A program made the position numbers and the translations under genes. A stretch of DNA of 64,000 nt from Tsukamurella pulmonis. Lineage in GTDB: Bacteria > Actinomycetota > Actinomycetes > Mycobacteriales > Mycobacteriaceae. The DNA is taken from positions 1,550,001 to 1,614,000 of the forward strand of contig NZ_FNLF01000002.1 in assembly GCF_900103175.1 (NCBI RefSeq), in the 5' to 3' direction. Numbering within the stretch: position 1 is the first letter of the stretch; the number at the start of each line of letters is the position of its first letter. A model generated the notes under the pieces. That model did no database searches. It was given only the letters and a program-made list of their open reading frames with translations, and had not been told where the DNA came from. Of the stretch, positions 8,865 through 16,492 are shown one piece after another.

Positions 8865-9770
8865 TCAGTTCTCCGATGAGTTCGTGGACGAGGTGGTGCG
8901 CCCGGAGAGGCGCTCGACGCCGCGCAGCAGCGCGGAATGGTCGAGCGGGCCGTCGCCGTTCGCGCGGGCGGAGGCCATGAGCTGGGCGACGAGACCGCCG
9001 AGCGGCGCGACGACGCCGGCCTCGCGCGCGGCGGCGGTGACGATGCCGAGGTCCTTGTGGTGCAGCTCGATCCGGAATCCGGGCTCGAACTCGCGGTCGA
9101 GCATCTTCTGCGCCTTCTGAGCGAGCACGGCGGAGCCGGCGAGCCCTCCGCCGAGCACCTCGACGGCGGCGGCGGTGTCGACGCCGTAGGCCTCGAGGAA
9201 GACGATCGCCTCGGCGAGGAGCTGGATGTTGCCCGCCACGATCAGCTGATTGGCGGCCTTGACCGTCTGCCCGGAGCCGCTGGGGCCGACGTGCACGACG
9301 GTCTTGCCGACCACCTCGAGGACGGGCTTCGCCGCCGCGAAGTCCACGTCCGAGCCGCCGACCATGATGGACAGCGCGGCGTTGATCGCCCCGGCCTCGC
9401 CGCCCGAGACCGGGGCGTCGATGAGGCGGAAGCCGCGCTCCGTCGCCTGCTGCGCGAGTTCCGCGGTCACGTCGGGGCGGATGCTGGAGAAGTCGATGAT
9501 GAGCGCGCCGGCCGGCGCGTGCTCGAAGACGCCGCCCTCGCCGGCCAGCACGGCCCGCACGTCGGGGGAGTCGGGCACCATCACCGCGATGACCTCGGCG
9601 TCGGCCACGGCGTCGGCGATCGAGGCTGCGGCGCGGCCGCCCGCGTCGACGAGCGGCTTCGCCCGCTCGGGGCTGCGGTTGAAGCCGGCGACGGCGTGTC
9701 CGGCGTTCGCGAGGTGCACGGCCATGGGGCTGCCCATGATGCCGAGTCCGATGAAGGCGATGTTCGTCAT
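8865..9770 (-). CDS. glxR: 2-hydroxy-3-oxopropionate (tartronate semialdehyde) reductase
   Basis: A 301-residue beta-hydroxyacid dehydrogenase. The N-terminal Rossmann fold carries [17 protein letters not shown] (residues 4-20); then [11 protein letters not shown], the substrate signature [19 protein letters not shown] (about 120-138) and the catalytic lysine segment [17 protein letters not shown] (about 168-184, lysine in VKAAN). In this context it reduces tartronate semialdehyde from Gcl to glycerate, which the downstream kinase uses. ATG 9770 has AAGGAA upstream. It is second in the hyi-glxR-gcl-glxK operon. The name glxR here means the reductase, not the cAMP-responsive regulator of corynebacteria. 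Confidence 0.93.
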   Translation of the reverse strand: MTNIAFIGLGIMGSPMAVHLANAGHAVAGFNRSPERAKPLVDAGGRAAASIADAVADAEVIAVMVPDSPDVRAVLAGEGGVFEHAPAGALIIDFSSIRPDVTAELAQQATERGFRLIDAPVSGGEAGAINAALSIMVGGSDVDFAAAKPVLEVVGKTVVHVGPSGSGQTVKAANQLIVAGNIQLLAEAIVFLEAYGVDTAAAVEVLGGGLAGSAVLAQKAQKMLDREFEPGFRIELHHKDLGIVTAAAREAGVVAPLGGLVAQLMASARANGDGPLDHSALLRGVERLSGRTTSSTNSSEN

Positions 9771-9811
9771 GACGGTTCCTTGTGTGCGGTCAGCGATCGG
9801 GGATCGGGCGG

Positions 9812-10645
9812 TCAGGCGAGGGCCACGCGGGCACCGCGCTGCTCGACGGGGAGCCAGGCGAAGGGATCGTCCTGAGTCTGCTTGTACTCCAGGCTGATCG
9901 GGCCGCGGTAGCCGACGCGGTCGAGGTGGGCGAGGTGACCGTCGAGGTCGAGCGTGCCCGTGCCGGGTTCGCCGCGGCCGGGGGCGTCGGCGATCTGGAC
10001 GTGCCCGATGAGGTCGGCGTGGGCGTCGATCGCGGCGCTCACGTCGTCGCTGTTGACCTGGAGGTGGTAGAGGTCGGCGAGCAGGCGCAGCGTGTCGGTG
10101 CCGTCGTGTCTGCGAACCCGTTCGACGACGGCCGCCGCATCGGCGGCGGTGAGCAGCGGGTAGCGCGGGGCGCCACTCACGGGCTCGATGAGCACGATCG
10201 CCCCGAGGCGGGCGGCCGCTGCGCCGGCGAGCGCCAGGTTCTCCGTCGCGACGGCGTCCTGCTCGGCGGGGTCGACGCCGTCGATCCGGTTGCCGTACAG
10301 GGCGTTGAAGGCGCGCGTGCCCAAGCGCTCGCCGATGCCGAGGGTGACGTCGATGTTGTCCCGGAACTCGGAGATCCGGGACGGGTCGGAGAGCAGTCCG
10401 CGATCGCCGCCCGGCATGTCGCCGGCGGCGAAGTTCAGACCCGTGAGCTGCACGCCGGCGTCCTCGATCGCCGTGACGAAGGCGTCGACCTGGCGGTCGG
10501 TCGGCACGGCGGTGGGGAACGGCCACCAGAACTCCACGGCCTCGAAACCGGCGGCGCGGGCGATCCGGGGCCGGTCGAAGATCGGGGCGTCGGCCAGGAG
10601 GATCGAGCAGTTGACCGTGTACTTGGGGAATGTCGTCGGATGCAT
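9812..10645 (-). CDS. hyi: Hydroxypyruvate isomerase-like TIM-barrel protein
   Basis: The 277-residue protein is an AP-endonuclease-2-type TIM barrel sugar isomerase. Characteristic pieces are YTVNCSILLADAPIFDRP, AAGFEAVEFWWPF, LTGLNFAAGDMPGGDRGL, NALYGNRIDG and IEPVSGAPRYPL, plus metal-binding residues in LADLYHLQ and HVQIADAPGR. It interconverts hydroxypyruvate and tartronate semialdehyde, and is routinely found with gcl. ATG 10645 is preceded by GAAGGAG. It is the first gene of the glyoxylate operon, and its promoter region (10646-10800) contains the same two-part element found before uraD. Function beyond isomerase is unlikely. Confidence 0.9.
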   Translation of the reverse strand: MHPTTFPKYTVNCSILLADAPIFDRPRIARAAGFEAVEFWWPFPTAVPTDRQVDAFVTAIEDAGVQLTGLNFAAGDMPGGDRGLLSDPSRISEFRDNIDVTLGIGERLGTRAFNALYGNRIDGVDPAEQDAVATENLALAGAAAARLGAIVLIEPVSGAPRYPLLTAADAAAVVERVRRHDGTDTLRLLADLYHLQVNSDDVSAAIDAHADLIGHVQIADAPGRGEPGTGTLDLDGHLAHLDRVGYRGPISLEYKQTQDDPFAWLPVEQRGARVALA

Positions 10646-10723
10646 GGGGCTCCTTCGTCAGGCGGGGCGTACGGGCGGTGCAGGGAGGGCGAGGTCCGAT
10701 ACGACCTGCAAGCTTTCACCTGT

Positions 10724-10740
10724 CGGAAAGATCATTTCCG
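10724..10740. promoter_or_regulatory. GGAAA/TTTCC palindrome upstream of hyi
   Basis: CGGAAA, five bases, TTTCCG: a perfect 6-bp dyad. It lies between the hyi start and the CRP-like box at 10759-10774. The same arrangement (GGAA dyad, 18-19 bases, CRP-like box) precedes uraD. GGAAA/TTTCC dyads are typical of IclR-family operators such as AllR and IclR in E. coli, which suggests but does not prove a pathway-specific repressor. Confidence 0.45.
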
Positions 10741-10758
10741 TACCATGGAATTATGGCA

Positions 10759-10774
10759 TGTGATGACGGTCACG
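10759..10774. promoter_or_regulatory. CRP-like box upstream of hyi
   Basis: TGTGA, six bases, TCACG matches the TGTGA-N6-TCACA consensus of CRP-type regulators at nine of ten positions. The next bases TCAAC are also shared with the copy before uraD. The rest of the 289-base gap between hyi and the permease gene holds no gene that I can support. Confidence 0.5.
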
Positions 10775-10934
10775 TCAACCCCTTGTGGGGGCGCGATGGC
10801 GAGCGCGGGGGCGGGTACGCGCACCGTCGGATCGACCGGGCCGAGCGGTGGGACGGACGGCCCGGAGACGGCGAAGCCGGAGCGTGCGGGGCACACTCCG
10901 GCTTCGGGGCTTCGGTCCATGGCTGCGCGGGCCG

Positions 10935-12308
10935 TCACTCTCCGTCCGGGATCGGGTTGCCGCGCTCGTCGGGCGCGGCGGCGAACACCGAGACGTCGGG
11001 CCGATTGCCCGCGGTGATCTCGTTGAACAGGAAGTTCAGGACCACGGCCACCACGGCCGCTGCGCTGATGCCCGAGTGCATCACGGTACCGACCGCGGTC
11101 GGGAACGCGTGCCAGAAGTCCGGTGCCGCAACGGGGATCATGCCCATGCCGATGGAGACGGCGACGATCACCATGTTGAGATTGCCGTCGAAGTCCACCC
11201 GCGAGAGCGTCTTGATGCCGCTCGCCGCCACCGAGCCGAACAGCACCAGGCCCGCGCCGCCGAGGACGGGATAGGGGATCGCGGCGATCACGCGGCCGAC
11301 GACGGGCAGCAACCCCAGGAAGGCGAGGATGCCGCCGCCCATCGCCACGACGTACCGGCTCTTGATCCCGGTGAGCGCCACGAGGCCCACGTTCTGCGCG
11401 AACGCGCTGCACGGGAACGCGCTGAAGGCCGGGGCGACCGCGGTGGAGAGCATGTCGGCCCGCAGGCCGTTCGCCACCCGCTTCGAGTCGACGGGGGTGC
11501 CCACGATCTCGCCGATGGCCAGGATGTCGGCCGTGGTCTCGGTCATGATCACCAGGATCACGATCGTCATCGAGATGATGGCGCCGATCTGGAAGGTCGG
11601 GCTGCCGAAGTGCATCACCGGCGGCAGCGAGAAGATCGGTCCGTCGCCGACCTTGGAGAAGTCCAGCTTGCCCAGGAAGGCGGCGATCACCGTGCCGACC
11701 ACGATGCCGATGAGGATCGACAGCCGCGAGATCGCGCCCTGGAACAGCCGGCTGATCACCAGGATGATCAGGACCGTGGCGCCGGCCAGCCCGATGTTGG
11801 CCATCGACCCGTAGTCGGACGCCTTCGCGTTGCCGCCCTGCGCCCAGTTGAACGTCACGGGCAGCAGCGAGAGGCCGATCACGGTGATGATCGTGCCCGT
11901 CACCACCGGCGGGAAGTACCGCACCAACTTCGCGAACACCGAGCTCAGGGCGAGGCCGATGAGCCCGGCGACGATGATCGCGCCGAAGATGGGCCGCACG
12001 CCGCCGTCCTGCGCGATGGCGGTCATCGTCGAGACGCTCGCGAACGAGAGGCCCTGCACGATCGGCAGGCGCGCGCCGAGCGGGCCGATGCCGATCGTCT
12101 GCAGGATCGTGGCGAGGCCGCTGACGAACAGGCCGGCGGTCACGAGCAGGCTCATGTCCGTGGCGGAGAGGCCCGCGGCGCCGCCCACGATGAGCGGGGG
12201 CGCGATGACGCCGCCGTACATCGTGAGGATGTGCTGGAGGCCGTAGACGAAGGTCTTGCCGAGCGGGAGGCGTTCGTCCTCGGGCCGGACCTCGGTGGCT
12301 GTGGTCAT
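10935..12308 (-). CDS. NCS2-family nucleobase permease (probable uric acid/xanthine transporter)
   Basis: A 457-residue membrane protein with about twelve to fourteen hydrophobic segments. It shows NCS2 landmarks: LQHILTMYGGVIAPPLIVGG near the N-terminus (with the conserved QH), and ETTADILAIGEIVG followed by GLRADMLSTA, the signature region of xanthine/uric acid permeases. The conserved asparagine of the motif AFAQNVGLVALTGI is present. Because it is 13 bases behind the uricase gene in the same operon, uric acid is the most likely substrate, imported by proton symport. Confidence in family is high and in substrate moderate. Confidence 0.92.
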   Translation of the reverse strand: MTTATEVRPEDERLPLGKTFVYGLQHILTMYGGVIAPPLIVGGAAGLSATDMSLLVTAGLFVSGLATILQTIGIGPLGARLPIVQGLSFASVSTMTAIAQDGGVRPIFGAIIVAGLIGLALSSVFAKLVRYFPPVVTGTIITVIGLSLLPVTFNWAQGGNAKASDYGSMANIGLAGATVLIILVISRLFQGAISRLSILIGIVVGTVIAAFLGKLDFSKVGDGPIFSLPPVMHFGSPTFQIGAIISMTIVILVIMTETTADILAIGEIVGTPVDSKRVANGLRADMLSTAVAPAFSAFPCSAFAQNVGLVALTGIKSRYVVAMGGGILAFLGLLPVVGRVIAAIPYPVLGGAGLVLFGSVAASGIKTLSRVDFDGNLNMVIVAVSIGMGMIPVAAPDFWHAFPTAVGTVMHSGISAAAVVAVVLNFLFNEITAGNRPDVSVFAAAPDERGNPIPDGE

Positions 12309-12321
12309 GATCGTCGACCCG

Positions 12322-13227
12322 CTAGCAGAATCCGGGCACGCCGTGCCACGCCGAGCCGGCGTCGGTGGCGTCGTCGCGCACCACGCTCGCCTCGATGAGG
12401 CCGTACGGGCGGTCGGCGGCGATGAACACCTCGCCGGGGTTGTCCACGCCGAAGGGGGACAGGTCCACGAGGAAGTGGTGCTTGTTCGGCGCCGAGAACT
12501 TGATCTCCGCGACCTCGGGGTGGCGTTCGAGCACCGCCTCGCCCATGCCGTAGAGGGTCTGCTGCAGGGCCTTGCTGTGGATCTCGGCGAAGCGCTGCAG
12601 CATGATCGCGCGGATAGAGTCGAAGGTCTTGTCCCAGTCCACGTCGGTGTGGTCGTAGCGCCACTTGGCGACGAGCGAGGTGGCGAGGATGCGGTCGTCC
12701 GTCTCCTGCAGCGTCGTGTACTTGTCCTTGAGGAAGCCGTGGAACTCCGAGCCGGTGGACTTGAGCAGCGTCAGGTCGTGGATGCCGGAGACGACGTGCG
12801 CGCGGCGCTCGGCGCCACGGCCGTCGACGTTGACGACCGTGGACCGCACGCCGCCGCCCGAGCGGACGAAGGCGTGGTCGTGGCCGGCGCCGTCGACCTC
12901 GATCCGGTCCCAGGGGTACTCGTGCACCTCGATGCGCGCGCCGTCGGCCTTCGGGGTGGAGTCGATGAAGTGGCCGCCGAGCGTGAGGGCGTAGTCCTCG
13001 ATGGCGCCGATGCCCTTCTCCTTGGCGAAGGCGAAGGCGGTGTTCTTCTGGGTGTCGGTGGGCAGGACGGCCCCCTGGTCGCCGCTGATGTGGGCGTCCG
13101 AGAAGTCGCCGCGCAGCGCCGAGGAGACGTTGAGATCACGGATCGTGTGCCGGGCGGTGTCGCGGTAGATCCGCACCACGCGGTTCTCGGCCTTGCCGTA
13201 CTGGTTGGGGCCCAAGTGGATCGCCAT
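12322..13227 (-). CDS. uox: Urate oxidase (uricase)
   Basis: The 301-residue cofactorless oxidase converts urate to 5-hydroxyisourate and hydrogen peroxide. It has two tandem T-fold halves (about 5-140 and 145-295). Expected catalytic residues are present: Lys12 (QYGKAENRV), Thr57 (LPTDTQKNT) and a late histidine in SAPNKHHFLVDL; the urate-binding Arg and Gln regions are also recognisable. ATG 13227 has AAAGGAAG upstream. It follows uraH by five bases, so the three-step route urate to allantoin is encoded in one transcript together with the permease. Confidence 0.96.
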   Translation of the reverse strand: MAIHLGPNQYGKAENRVVRIYRDTARHTIRDLNVSSALRGDFSDAHISGDQGAVLPTDTQKNTAFAFAKEKGIGAIEDYALTLGGHFIDSTPKADGARIEVHEYPWDRIEVDGAGHDHAFVRSGGGVRSTVVNVDGRGAERRAHVVSGIHDLTLLKSTGSEFHGFLKDKYTTLQETDDRILATSLVAKWRYDHTDVDWDKTFDSIRAIMLQRFAEIHSKALQQTLYGMGEAVLERHPEVAEIKFSAPNKHHFLVDLSPFGVDNPGEVFIAADRPYGLIEASVVRDDATDAGSAWHGVPGFC

Positions 13228-13232
13228 GGTGG

Positions 13233-13580
13233 TCAGCTTCCTTTGTAGGTGGAGTAGTGGAACGGGCTCAGGAGCAGGGGGACGTGATGGTGCGGCACGG
13301 TGCCGTCGATCGCGTCGAGACGGAAGGCGATGGAGACCTCCGGGAAGAAGTTCTCCTGACCGGTGTCCGCGGCGTAGCGCGCGGTGTCGAAGGTCAGGCG
13401 GTACACACCGGCGTCGAGGTCGTCCGGGCCGAGGTCGCGGATGCGGCCGTCGTCGTCGGTGACGCCCCGGGCCACGGGGGCGACGGTGCCGTCCGGCGCG
13501 AGCCGGTCCATCCGGACGGGGACGCCGGACGCGGGGACCCCGCGCGCGGTGTCGAGGACATGGGTGGTGACCGTGCTCAT
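13233..13580 (-). CDS. uraH: 5-hydroxyisourate hydrolase (transthyretin-like)
   Basis: A 115-residue transthyretin-related protein that hydrolyses 5-hydroxyisourate made by uricase. The N-terminal THVLDTARGVPASGVPVRM pattern and the C-terminal HHHVPLLLSPFHYSTYKGS are diagnostic. The usual C-terminal tetrapeptide is YRGS; here it is YKGS, a conservative change. The ATG overlaps the uraD stop by four bases (ATGA), indicating translational coupling. It is second in the operon uraD-uraH-uox-permease. Confidence 0.95.
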   Translation of the reverse strand: MSTVTTHVLDTARGVPASGVPVRMDRLAPDGTVAPVARGVTDDDGRIRDLGPDDLDAGVYRLTFDTARYAADTGQENFFPEVSIAFRLDAIDGTVPHHHVPLLLSPFHYSTYKGS

Positions 13581-14098
13581 GAACGCCCCTCCGCGAGTTC
13601 GTCTTCCAGTTCCAGGACCCTGGCCAGCCGGCGCAGTGCGATGCCCCGCAGTTCGGCGGCGACCTCGGCGGCCTCGGTCTCCGGGTCGTTGTCGAGGCGG
13701 CGGCGCAGCTCCGTCAGGACGGCCTGCGCGTCCAGTCCCGCGGCGTTGATGAGGAAGACGCGATCGAACCGCTCCTCGTACGCCCGGTTCCCGGCGAGCA
13801 GGTCGGCCCGGGTCTGCGCATCGGTGGCGACGCCCGACTGCTCCTTGCGGGACCAGGCGGCCTCGGTGGAGGCGCCGGCCGCGCGCTCGCCGATCCGCGG
13901 GTGCGCCGCGAGCGCACGGTCCACTTCGGGCGCGGTGAACGCGAGAGCGGCCGTGCCGGCCACGCGGAGGGCGTCCGACGCCTCCGCGTACGGCCGTGCG
14001 GCGAGGACCGCGTCGCTCCACGAGCGCACATCGCAGCACGCGAGTAGAGTCGCCCGGATATCGGCCTCCGGCGCCGAGTTGAAGTCTTCGAGGTCCAT
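13577..14098 (-). CDS. uraD: OHCU decarboxylase
   Basis: The enzyme decarboxylates 2-oxo-4-hydroxy-4-carboxy-5-ureidoimidazoline to S-allantoin, the last step of the uricase pathway. The family motif AAHPRIGER with its catalytic histidine is followed by SRKEQSG with the active-site glutamate; the all-helical sequence is otherwise typical. I start it at ATG 14098 (MDLEDFNSAPEAD, 173 aa) because AGAAGGCAGG lies just upstream and the family begins near there. An ATG at 14155 would add 19 residues, has no ribosome site, and would place the GGAA palindrome and CRP-like box inside or at the edge of the gene. It heads the operon and overlaps uraH by four bases. Confidence 0.92.
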   Translation of the reverse strand: MDLEDFNSAPEADIRATLLACCDVRSWSDAVLAARPYAEASDALRVAGTAALAFTAPEVDRALAAHPRIGERAAGASTEAAWSRKEQSGVATDAQTRADLLAGNRAYEERFDRVFLINAAGLDAQAVLTELRRRLDNDPETEAAEVAAELRGIALRRLARVLELEDELAEGRS

Positions 14099-14122
14099 CT
14101 GACCTGCCTTCTTTCGGTCTGC

Positions 14123-14136
14123 GGAAGTGGTTTTCC
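14123..14136. promoter_or_regulatory. GGAA/TTCC palindrome upstream of uraD
   Basis: GGAA, six bases, TTCC, partly overlapping a GTGG-TTTT-CCAC dyad. It lies 24 bases before the chosen uraD start and 18 bases from the CRP-like box at 14155-14170, mirroring the arrangement upstream of hyi. Confidence 0.4.
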
Positions 14137-14154
14137 ACTCATCGAAGAATGACA

Positions 14155-14170
14155 TGTGATCTGAGTCACG
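14155..14170. promoter_or_regulatory. CRP-like box between uraD and the divergent thiamine-binding-like gene
   Basis: TGTGA-TCTGAG-TCACG, followed by TCAAC. The flanks CATGTGAT and TCACGTCAAC are identical to those of the box upstream of hyi. It lies about 55 bases from uraD and 41 from the divergent gene at 14211, so it could serve either or both. Confidence 0.5.
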
Positions 14171-14210
14171 TCAACATTTTGTTGAAAATTCGTCCGGCTA
14201 CGATGCGGGC

Positions 14211-14453
14211 ATGCGTCTGACCGCGGAGTTCACCAGCGAACCCTTCGAGGGCGAGGGGACCGTGCCCTCGCACGCCGAGCGGGCTGTCGAGGTGTTGCGC
14301 GCGCGGGGGATGGCGCACGACTTCGGGCCGTTGGGGACCCTCGTGGAGGGCGAGGCCGGCGCCGTGCTCGACGCGTTGCGGGAGGCGCTGGCCGGCGCCT
14401 TCACGGGCGGTGCCACCCGCGTCACGGTGCAGATCGATCGCGCCGATGGCTGA
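14211..14453 (+). CDS. Thiamine-binding-like protein (MTH1187/YqgV, DUF77 family)
   Basis: The 80-residue protein has the ferredoxin-like fold pattern of the MTH1187/YqgV family: a first strand (LTAEFTSEPF), a helix containing HAERAVEVLRARG, the hallmark HDFGPLGTLVEGEAGAV turn, a helix (LDALREALAGAF), and a last strand TRVTVQIDRAD. Relatives bind thiamine or its hydroxymethylpyrimidine. It overlaps the next HTH gene by eight bases, so the two are surely co-translated, and it is divergent from the uricase operon. Gcl needs thiamine diphosphate, but a regulatory link is inference. Confidence 0.75.
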   Translation: MRLTAEFTSEPFEGEGTVPSHAERAVEVLRARGMAHDFGPLGTLVEGEAGAVLDALREALAGAFTGGATRVTVQIDRADG

Positions 14454-14835
14454 GCCCTCGCCGCGCCCGGGGCGGGGGCACCCGCTGGTCGAGGCGGTGC
14501 GCGAGCTCGTCGCCCGGATCGACGGGGAGATCGTCGAGCCCGGCGCGCTGCGTCGTGGCGACGTGCCGCTGATCTGGGCGGGGGAGACGGTCGCGGGGGT
14601 GCGGCTGCCCGCGGTCGAGGCGCAGGCCGGCGATCTCGATGCGTTGCTGGCGAATCTCGCCACCGAAATGGGTTCGCCTCTGGGGGAACTCGCGCGGGCC
14701 GACAAGCAGCGCGCCGTGCGGCTGCTCGAGGAGCGCGGTGCCTTCGCCTACCGCCGATCGGCGGAGGCGGTCGCCGAGGCTCTGGGCGTCACGCGGTTCA
14801 CCGTCTACAACTACCTCAACCGGATGCGCGGCTGA
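14446..14835 (+). CDS. YheO/DauR-type helix-turn-helix regulator (short form)
   Basis: A 129-residue protein. The C-terminal half (about 78-128) reads ARADKQRAVRLLEERGAFAY followed by VAEALGVTRFTVYNYLNRMR, closely matching the HTH_22 DNA-binding domain of YheO/DauR-type regulators. The N-terminal half is a small unidentified domain (IWAGETVAGVRLPAVE) and lacks the full PAS-like domain of DauR. ATG 14446 overlaps the preceding stop by eight bases. The pair is divergent from uraD, so it is a candidate regulator of purine catabolism; the two palindromic elements are candidate sites. It ends 20 bases inside the end of the convergent TetR gene. Confidence 0.75.
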   Translation: MAEPSPRPGRGHPLVEAVRELVARIDGEIVEPGALRRGDVPLIWAGETVAGVRLPAVEAQAGDLDALLANLATEMGSPLGELARADKQRAVRLLEERGAFAYRRSAEAVAEALGVTRFTVYNYLNRMRG

Positions 14836-15361
14836 GCCCGGCCAGGGCGCGGACGGCGGCGTCGGCCTCGTCGGCGGTGAGCACGCCGATCAGGGCGCGG
14901 TAGGCGAAGCCGTCCGCGGCGGCCAGGAGCTGCCGTGCCCGGTCGCGGTCCCCGTCGAGCAGCTCCGTCGCGAGATCCTCGGTGCCGCGCAGCGCCTCGC
15001 CGACGATGGCCCGGACGCCGGCGTCCGTGACGGCCTCGGCGAGATAGGCGTACCAGACCTTGGCGCCGAGCCGCTGTGCCCCGTCGCGCGGGATCGCGTG
15101 GGTGAGCAGCATCGCCAGGGCGTCGGTGCGATCGTCGGGGACGGGGTGCGCCCGCTCCGCCAGGGCGAGGTACGAGGTGAGGGCGTGCGTGACGATGGCC
15201 TCCCGGGTGGGGAAGTAGTGCTGCACCCGGCCCATCGAGATACCGCCGCGCGCCGCGATGGCGCGCAGTGTGGCCGCGGCGATGCCCTCCTCGGCGATGA
15301 TCGCCCAGACCACGCGGTCGATCTCCGCGCGACGCTCCTCGTGGTCGACCCGTTTCGGCAT
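14816..15361 (-). CDS. TetR-family transcriptional regulator
   Basis: The 181-residue protein begins MPKRVDHEERRAEIDRVVWA and has a TetR helix-turn-helix at about 10-55 (TLRAIAARGGISMGRVQHYF, then PTREAIVTHAL). The C-terminal domain, about 70-175, resembles BetI/AcrR-type TetR_C regions with LTHAIPRDGAQRLGAKVWYAYL. It is divergent from the alpha/beta hydrolase at 15434, and the 72-base gap is filled by a nested dyad (15374-15418), the expected operator for autoregulation and control of the hydrolase. Confidence 0.9.
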   Translation of the reverse strand: MPKRVDHEERRAEIDRVVWAIIAEEGIAAATLRAIAARGGISMGRVQHYFPTREAIVTHALTSYLALAERAHPVPDDRTDALAMLLTHAIPRDGAQRLGAKVWYAYLAEAVTDAGVRAIVGEALRGTEDLATELLDGDRDRARQLLAAADGFAYRALIGVLTADEADAAVRALAGLSRASG

Positions 15362-15373
15362 ACGGAGAGCATA

Positions 15374-15418
15374 GCAATGCGGATGCATCGCAACGCTGAT
15401 ACGATGCAAGTGCATTGC
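15374..15418. promoter_or_regulatory. Nested double dyad, candidate operator of the divergent TetR/hydrolase pair
   Basis: Two perfect dyads share one centre at 15396. The outer pair is GCAATGC (15374-15380) and GCATTGC (15412-15418); the inner pair is TGCATCG (15384-15390) and CGATGCA (15402-15408). Three bases separate each outer from each inner arm. The element fills the promoter gap and ends just before the hydrolase ribosome site AAGGAGG (15421-15427). Confidence 0.65.
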
Positions 15419-15433
15419 ATAAGGAGGTGCGAC

Positions 15434-16405
15434 GTGGGACGACGATTCCGTCGGGTGGGCGCGGCCGGGCTCGCCGCAGCAGTGGTGCTCGGTGCGGTGA
15501 GCGCGTACCTGCTGCGCGATCCGAGCCCGGTCGGCTACTGGCGCTCGTCGGACGCCCGCGCGACGTACCTCGAGCGCTACGACCGCGCCTTCGAGGAACT
15601 GTCCGCGCCAGCGGAGACGCGCGACGTGCGCACCGGGTACGGCATCGTCCGTGCGTACCGGTTCGGTGAGCGCAGGCCAGGGACCGTCCCGATCCTCCTC
15701 GTGCCCGGAAGGTCGTCCGGCGTGCCGATGTGGGCGGACGTGCTCGCGCGCCTCGGCGATCGGGAGGTCTACGCCGTCGACGCGCTGGGGGACGCCGGGA
15801 TGAGCGTGCAGGACCGGCCGCTCGCCGGTGCCGCGGATCAGGCCGCTTGGCTGGTGGAGACCCTCGCCGGTCTCGGGCTTGACCGGGTGCATCTCGTCGG
15901 CCACTCCTTCGGCGCCTGGAGCGCCGCGAACCTCGCGGTGCGCGCCCCGGAGCGGGTCGCGACGCTTACGCTGTGGGAGCCGATCCTGGTGTTCGCCGGC
16001 CTGCGCTGGCAGATGTACGCCGCCACGCTGCCTTCGTCGCTGCCGTTCCTGCCCGAGTCCTGGCGCCGCAAGGGGCTCGCGGCGATCGGTGGCGCCGACG
16101 AGGGCGCCGCTGCGGCGAGCCCGATCGGCGCGATGATCGACGCCGCGGCCGCCGGCTATCGCGCCGCGCTGCCGACGCCCGCCCAGCCGGACGACGCCGC
16201 TCTCGCGCGGCTCACCATGCCCGTCTTCGTCGGTCTCGGCGGCCGCAGCGCGGTCACCGACACCGCGGCGGCCGCCGAGCGGGCCCGTACCCTGCCGACC
16301 GCGACGGTCCGGGTCTGGCCCGAGGGCACGCACTCCCTGCCGATGGAGTACCCCGACGAGCTGCTGGCAGAGCTGTCGGCGTTGATCGCCGTCCGATCGA
16401 CATAA
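15434..16405 (+). CDS. Alpha/beta hydrolase with N-terminal membrane anchor
   Basis: The 323-residue protein starts at GTG 15434 behind AAGGAGG. Residues 9-26 (AAGLAAAVVLGAVSAYLL) are an uncleaved signal or anchor, so the enzyme probably acts at the cell surface. The alpha/beta hydrolase domain (about 70-320) has the oxyanion region LLVPGRSSG, the nucleophile elbow GHSFGAW (Ser near 158), a late aspartate and the catalytic histidine in EGTHSLPMEYP. Its reaction is unknown; esterase or haloperoxidase-like chemistry is possible. Divergent from and probably repressed by the TetR protein. Confidence 0.82.
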   Translation: MGRRFRRVGAAGLAAAVVLGAVSAYLLRDPSPVGYWRSSDARATYLERYDRAFEELSAPAETRDVRTGYGIVRAYRFGERRPGTVPILLVPGRSSGVPMWADVLARLGDREVYAVDALGDAGMSVQDRPLAGAADQAAWLVETLAGLGLDRVHLVGHSFGAWSAANLAVRAPERVATLTLWEPILVFAGLRWQMYAATLPSSLPFLPESWRRKGLAAIGGADEGAAAASPIGAMIDAAAAGYRAALPTPAQPDDAALARLTMPVFVGLGGRSAVTDTAAAAERARTLPTATVRVWPEGTHSLPMEYPDELLAELSALIAVRST

Positions 16406-16492
16406 CTGGGCTCCACGTGAGGAGCGAGGTTCATCGAGCTGGACAAAGTTAGCGCCCGGCACTAATCTGTAATCGAGAATGTGGCGCAGGTC

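Noticed and set aside
12256-13248. A plus-strand frame of 330 codons opposite uricase
   Set aside because: The minus strand encodes a complete uricase with catalytic Lys12 and Thr57; the plus-strand product is low-complexity Val/Arg/Asp.
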